Below, piece after piece: positions 7,051 through 10,041 of a stretch of 10,041 nucleotides of DNA. A program made the translations under genes and the position numbers. Under the pieces are notes generated by a model. That model saw only the letters and a list, made by a program, of their open reading frames with translations, made no database searches and was not told the origin of the DNA. How positions within the stretch are numbered: position 1 is the first letter of the stretch; each line of letters begins with the position of its first letter. The stretch covers positions 1 through 10,041 of the forward strand of contig CADCPE010000094.1 of the NCBI GenBank assembly GCA_902803275.1, given 5' to 3'. Origin of the DNA: an uncultured Erysipelotrichaceae bacterium (lineage in GTDB: Bacteria > Bacillota_I > Bacilli_A > Erysipelotrichales > Erysipelotrichaceae).

Positions 7051-7443
7051 ATGAAAGAGACAATCAAATGTTATCGCTGCGGCAAAGAGTATGACCGCAA
7101 GGATCTGAAAGAAATCATCAGCTGTGCCCACTGTCATAAGCAGATGAAGATCAATGAAAAAAGCCAGAAGCGTTTTCGTATAGTGCGCTATATGTTTGTG
7201 CTGGCGGTGTGCCTGGTGATCGCCTTTTGCATGAACATGGCTACCGGCAACAACTACCTGGCCTTGCTGGTGACGCTTGGTATCGCCATGCTGCTGGCAA
7301 GCTTCTCCGACAGCTGGTGCTTTAAACTCACCGACGTGCTGTTTGGACTGGAATACGAAGAGTATACCCCTGTCAAGATCAGCAACAAGGACAGGATCAA
7401 GATGGAGAATCAGAAAAAGAAGAAAGGGCTTTTCAGGAAATAG
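7051..7443 (+). CDS. Unrecognised membrane protein with N-terminal zinc ribbon
   Basis: I do not recognise this 130-residue protein. The N-terminus has two cysteine pairs, C7/C10 (CYRC) and C25/C28 (CAHC), a zinc ribbon of rubredoxin-like spacing. Two hydrophobic segments follow at about 45-63 and 68-86, joined by the short hydrophilic turn MATGNN, and the C-terminus is strongly basic (KKKKGLFRK). The ribbon and tail are probably cytoplasmic. The ATG at 7051 is chosen over the TTG at 7039, which has no ribosome binding site; GGA at 7041-7043 is a weak site for the ATG. It lies between the YhfZ-type and YhfY-type genes, and only two bases separate its stop from the next ATG, so it is probably co-expressed with the yhf cluster. 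It is not a member of the E. coli cluster as I recall it. Its role is unknown. Confidence 0.72.
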   Translation: MKETIKCYRCGKEYDRKDLKEIISCAHCHKQMKINEKSQKRFRIVRYMFVLAVCLVIAFCMNMATGNNYLALLVTLGIAMLLASFSDSWCFKLTDVLFGLEYEEYTPVKISNKDRIKMENQKKKKGLFRK

Positions 7444-7445
7444 GC

Positions 7446-7838
7446 ATGGATTTTACCGAGCGTTTTGAACTATATAAAGAAGGCGGCATGATCAGCGATG
7501 AAGACATCAAAGATCTCAATGCCGTCATCGAGCTGTTTAAAAAGGAATACGGCATAACTCTTGAAGAAGAGAATGCCTCGATGTTTATTGCCCACCTTTG
7601 TGCGGCGTATGGCCGCCTTTCCAGCAAAGAGGCAGTTGATGAAGTTCCTGAAGAAGTTTTAAAGGAACTGGAATCTCTGGATACCTATGAGGAATCCAAA
7701 GAGATCCTCAGCAAAGTTATGAAGGCAACGAATAATCCGCTCAATGAAGTTGAGCAGGGCTATGCGCTGCTTCATATAAACAATTTAATTGCTCAGTTTA
7801 AACAAAGCGGCGAATGGCACACCGCCAGAGAGAACTGA
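7446..7838 (+). CDS. yhfY: Single PRD-domain protein, YhfY-like
   Basis: The 130-residue product is a lone PTS regulation domain (PRD). Features seen are the helical fold with FIAHLCAAYGRL containing H50 and R57, and the second conserved histidine H110 in YALLHINNL. In the family these histidines receive phosphate from the PTS protein HPr or an EIIB. No DNA-binding domain or PTS component is attached. Its length and place beside yhfT and yhfZ agree with E. coli YhfY. It starts two bases after the previous stop, with AGGA (7434-7437) just upstream, and ends 32 bases before yhfT. It may link the cluster to sugar-dependent phosphorylation, or act as a partner of another regulator; no such partner is in the window. 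Confidence 0.8.
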   Translation: MDFTERFELYKEGGMISDEDIKDLNAVIELFKKEYGITLEEENASMFIAHLCAAYGRLSSKEAVDEVPEEVLKELESLDTYEESKEILSKVMKATNNPLNEVEQGYALLHINNLIAQFKQSGEWHTAREN

Positions 7839-7857
7839 GTAAGCCATTTTTACAAAG

Positions 7858-7866
7858 AAGGGGTGA
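7858..7866 (+). promoter_or_regulatory. Ribosome binding site that sets the yhfT start
   Basis: AAGGGGTGA lies four bases before the ATG at 7871. It supports that start over the in-frame ATG at 7814, which lies inside the preceding gene, has no such site, and would add an atypical basic extension. Confidence 0.7.
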
Positions 7867-7870
7867 AATT

Positions 7871-9184
7871 ATGGTAACTGAATTTGCATTTCCACAACTA
7901 TTGAGAACCATTGTTCTGGTTGCGATCTCTGCATGGGCCAGCCTGCTGTCTCACAAGTGCATCTCCAACTTCAATGATGGTGCAAGACCTGTATTCCCTG
8001 AACTGATGGAAGGCAGAATGACTCGTCCTGAATTCGCTGTTGTCGTAACAGGCATGGGCGTAGGCTGGGTCATGGCCGGTTTCAACCAGTGGCTGGGCAC
8101 AGGCCTGATCGCGTGCCACCTGATCCTTATCGCTACAGACTGTATCGGTGCCTGGTCACCAAACCAGTATGTCGCTCTTGGCTTGGGTGCAGCATATGGT
8201 CTGCTTTGCGCGTATGGTACTCAGGCGATCGCAGCTGTCTTCAACGGCCTGCCTTACAACTTCCTGAATGACCTTACAAACATCACGACTCCGGTACTTC
8301 CTATCTTCTGTATGTATCCGGCAATTGCCATAGCTGGTCAGTTCGGAGCTAAGAAGGGTATTATTTCCGCAGTCATCACCGCAATCGTCTACATCGCCTG
8401 CACGATCATAGGCTCTATCAAGATCGGTGCTATCTCTATAGCTCTGTATCCTTACACATTCGCTATGCTGGCAGGCATGGTATGTCTGGTCATCTACGCT
8501 GTAGGTGCTTCAAAGAATTCTGAAGCGATCGAGACGACCGAAGAAGAAGAGAACCTGTTCACAAAGAACGCTCAGAGAATCAAGAGCAACTGGGTATATC
8601 TGTGCATTCAGGGCGCTTTGAACGCTTTAGGTATCAAGATCCTTGCCCAGGCTTATCAGCCGATCATCCTTGCTTCTGCAATCACCAGCGGTGACATGAA
8701 CATCTTCTATCTGGCAATGATCGGCGTCATCTTCGCCTTCATTCCACTTATCGTTTCAACTGCTCTGGCAACCGGCGTATATCAGGCTGTAGGTCTTACA
8801 GCTGTCATGCTTGGCGGTGCCATGGTTCCGGATTCAGTCTGGTTCCTTGCTCCGGTAGTAGGTTTCGCCATCGAGTTCATCGAGATCCAGCTCCTAGGCC
8901 TCTTAGGTACAGCTTTATCTAAGTTCCCTGAACTGACAAAGTGCGGCGACCACATCCGTGATGCCATGATCTCTTGTACGACTCTGGCTCTGACGATCGG
9001 CGCTTTCATGGCCGGCAATGCTATCTGGGGTGCTGTAGGTCTGATGACTGTCGGCGGTTTCTATACGATCAACGAAGTCACAGGTCAGCGTATTCCTAAG
9101 TCAGCGATCGGTCCTCTGGCAGCTGTTGCAGTCGGACTGCTGTATAATCTGGCTATACTGTTACATCTGGTAACATTAGGTTAA
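7871..9184 (+). CDS. yhfT: YhfT-family multi-pass membrane protein, probable transporter
   Basis: The 437-residue protein is close in length to E. coli YhfT (about 434) and is very hydrophobic, with roughly eleven to twelve membrane segments. They fall in two blocks (about 8-212 and 241-436) separated by an acidic then basic cytoplasmic-looking loop at 213-240 (ETTEEEEN, RIKSN). The loop after the first helix carries FNDGARPVFPELMEG (34-48), a polar stretch typical of the family. It is likely to transport the substrate of the pathway across the inner membrane; no transport assay is known to me and the substrate is unknown. The start is set by AAGGGGTGA. It is followed after 20 bases by yhfU, with which it is always paired in known clusters as far as I recall. 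Confidence 0.87.
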   Translation: MVTEFAFPQLLRTIVLVAISAWASLLSHKCISNFNDGARPVFPELMEGRMTRPEFAVVVTGMGVGWVMAGFNQWLGTGLIACHLILIATDCIGAWSPNQYVALGLGAAYGLLCAYGTQAIAAVFNGLPYNFLNDLTNITTPVLPIFCMYPAIAIAGQFGAKKGIISAVITAIVYIACTIIGSIKIGAISIALYPYTFAMLAGMVCLVIYAVGASKNSEAIETTEEEENLFTKNAQRIKSNWVYLCIQGALNALGIKILAQAYQPIILASAITSGDMNIFYLAMIGVIFAFIPLIVSTALATGVYQAVGLTAVMLGGAMVPDSVWFLAPVVGFAIEFIEIQLLGLLGTALSKFPELTKCGDHIRDAMISCTTLALTIGAFMAGNAIWGAVGLMTVGGFYTINEVTGQRIPKSAIGPLAAVAVGLLYNLAILLHLVTLG

Positions 9185-9190
9185 TAATTT

Positions 9191-9197
9191 AAGGAGG
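9191..9197 (+). promoter_or_regulatory. Perfect Shine-Dalgarno site of yhfU
   Basis: AAGGAGG lies seven bases before the ATG at 9205. It is the strongest ribosome binding site in the window and suggests high translation of yhfU. Confidence 0.8.
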
Positions 9198-9204
9198 CTT
9201 TCTG

Positions 9205-9582
9205 ATGAAGATTGAATGTTGCGGTCTGACTTCCACTCAGACCAAGCAGATCATTGATAAAGAATTTGCGGACAAGGTCGAAACACTGATCGACCCCGAT
9301 ATGGTCGCTGCAAGAAAGGTAAAAGCCGGAGAAGTCGACTATTACCTCGGTTCCTGCATGACCGGCGGCGGCGGTTCGCTGGCTACAGCCATCATGGTGC
9401 TGGGCTATGGCAACTGTCTGGTCGTCTCCAAGCAGGGTAAATGCCCTAGCGAAAAAGAAGTCCGTCATATGGTCTACAATGGCAATCACAAGGCTTTTGG
9501 CTATGTCAAGACACACACCGAACAGATAGTACCTGCTCTGGTCAAGGCTCTGACAGACAAGGCAGAAGGAAAGCCGGAATAA
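9205..9582 (+). CDS. yhfU: YhfU-family small protein (DUF2620)
   Basis: The 125-residue product matches the YhfU/DUF2620 family. Features seen are an N-terminal beta strand with CCGLTSTQ (5-12), DPDMVAARKVKAGEVDYY (30-47), the glycine-rich GSCMTGGGGS (49-58) and a hydrophobic helix TAIMVLGYG (61-69). The pattern resembles a small nucleotide- or phosphate-binding alpha/beta fold, and the Cys-Met-Thr-Gly4 turn may be the ligand site. No membrane helix or signal peptide is seen, although the region 60-75 is moderately hydrophobic. It sits between the membrane protein YhfT and the enzyme Php, as in E. coli, so it may couple transport to metabolism or act as a small subunit. Biochemical function is unknown. 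A hairpin lies downstream. Confidence 0.87.
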   Translation: MKIECCGLTSTQTKQIIDKEFADKVETLIDPDMVAARKVKAGEVDYYLGSCMTGGGGSLATAIMVLGYGNCLVVSKQGKCPSEKEVRHMVYNGNHKAFGYVKTHTEQIVPALVKALTDKAEGKPE

Positions 9583-9592
9583 CAAAATCACA

Positions 9593-9626
9593 ACAGGCAT
9601 TCCGGCAACGGGATGCCTGTATTTTT
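9593..9626 (+). terminator. Hairpin with T-tract between yhfU and php
   Basis: ACAGGCATTCC (9593-9603) pairs with GGGATGCCTGT (9610-9620) to give an 11-bp stem with one G-U pair and a six-base loop, followed by A and five T (9622-9626). This has the form of an intrinsic terminator. It lies within the cluster, with the php ribosome binding site starting immediately after the T-tract, so it probably gives partial termination or stabilises the yhfT-yhfU message rather than ending the operon. Confidence 0.65.
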
Positions 9627-9637
9627 AGAGGTTATTT

Positions 9638-10041
9638 ATGATACGTACAGTTTTGGGCGATATCGCCAAAGATGAACTGGGTTTTACTTTGGCCCACGAA
9701 CATCTGATCATTGATCTGAACCGGGTACGCAAGGATGGCGTATCCTACATAGAAGACATTGAAGAAGTAATACCCGAGATACAGATGGCTCAGAAACAGG
9801 GGATTGAGGCTGTTTTTGAAGTATCGACAATTGATCTGAAAAGGGATGTAAGAAAACTGAAGGAAATCAGTGAAAAAACCGGATTGAAGATCGTATGTTC
9901 AACCGGCTTCTATCTTTCGGAGTATCATCCGGCCTGGCTCGATGATGCGAGCAAAGAAGATATAGCCGAGGTTTATATAAAAGAATTGACTCAAGGGATC
10001 GATGGCACAGATATCAAAGCCGGGATCATTGCCGAGATCGC
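9638..10041 (+). CDS. php: Phosphotriesterase-homology protein Php (partial)
   Basis: 134 codons are visible before the right edge; family members are about 290 residues. The protein belongs to the amidohydrolase superfamily, phosphotriesterase group. TLAHEHL (17-23) carries the HxH metal ligands H20 and H22 after the first strand. CSTGFY (87-92) follows, and IKAGIIAEI ends at the edge with E133, which corresponds to the metal-bridging glutamate of E. coli Php (E125) in place of the carboxylated lysine of true phosphotriesterases. A binuclear metal hydrolase is expected. Natural substrates of Php enzymes are not established; lactone, ester or phosphoester hydrolysis is possible. The start is supported by AGAGG six bases upstream. 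Compared with E. coli the N-terminus is about nine residues longer. The remaining metal ligands lie beyond the window. Confidence 0.9.
   Translation, partial: MIRTVLGDIAKDELGFTLAHEHLIIDLNRVRKDGVSYIEDIEEVIPEIQMAQKQGIEAVFEVSTIDLKRDVRKLKEISEKTGLKIVCSTGFYLSEYHPAWLDDASKEDIAEVYIKELTQGIDGTDIKAGIIAEI

Noticed and set aside
7038..7051. Imperfect palindrome TTTGGATATTCAAA at the start of the zinc-ribbon gene
   Set aside because: Short, AT-rich, with a central mismatch and unlike the yhfZ repeat apart from ATAT; chance is likely.
7814..7870. Upstream in-frame ATG that would lengthen yhfT by 19 residues
   Set aside because: It overlaps the end of the PRD gene, lacks a ribosome binding site and gives an atypical basic extension; the ATG at 7871 has AAGGGGTGA in place and yields the family length.
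9181..9600. Minus-strand frame of 139 codons opposite yhfU
   Set aside because: It is the antisense shadow of a well-supported family member with a perfect ribosome binding site.
1..10041. CRISPR arrays, tRNA or rRNA genes, insertion sequences
   Set aside because: No regularly spaced repeats, cloverleaf sequences, transposase frames or flanking target duplications were seen.

Overview
The window reads as a chromosomal stretch of a low-to-mid GC Gram-positive bacterium, probably a gut or oral Bacillota, and an Erysipelotrichia-like host is a reasonable guess. The signs are strong AGGAGG/AAGGGG ribosome binding sites, a double-glycine (…VSGG) leader peptide, a GH36 alpha-galactosidase of the Bacillota type and many small zinc-ribbon proteins. 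No mobile element, RNA gene or CRISPR array was seen. Lineage is inference, because no rRNA or marker gene is present.

Left part (minus strand, 1-2602). A small protein with a bacteriocin/peptidase-type double-glycine leader and a zinc-ribbon-like CxxC...CxxC core runs off the left edge. Upstream of it lies a complete GH36 alpha-galactosidase. A 123-base divergent spacer (2603-2725) separates these genes from the plus-strand genes and holds two copies of TAAAGCCAA exactly 30 bases apart, a candidate operator.

Middle part (plus strand, 2726-5991). Five genes are packed with no gap or with 4- to 11-base overlaps: a left-handed beta-helix acyltransferase resembling the C-terminal half of GlmU, a Gph-like HAD phosphatase, a small CxxC...CxxC protein (DUF6487-like), a D-2-hydroxyacid dehydrogenase and a Cof-type HAD phosphatase. 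They look like one transcript. Two phosphatases, an oxidoreductase and an acyltransferase suggest small phosphorylated or acidic metabolites, but the substrate is not readable from sequence.

Right part (plus strand, 6054 to the edge). This is a version of the poorly understood yhf cluster known from Escherichia coli: a YhfZ-type regulator, a PRD-domain protein (YhfY-like), the membrane protein YhfT, the small DUF2620 protein YhfU and the start of the phosphotriesterase-homology enzyme Php, which is cut by the right edge. Gene order differs from E. coli (Z first, not last), and an unrecognised two-helix zinc-ribbon membrane protein sits between Z and Y. The YhfZ gene has a promoter-like element flanked by a perfect 7-bp inverted repeat, which suggests autoregulation. 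A strong hairpin followed by five T lies between yhfU and php. A plausible reading is that YhfT carries a substrate into the cell, YhfZ senses it and Php, a metal-dependent hydrolase, acts on it. The substrate is unknown.
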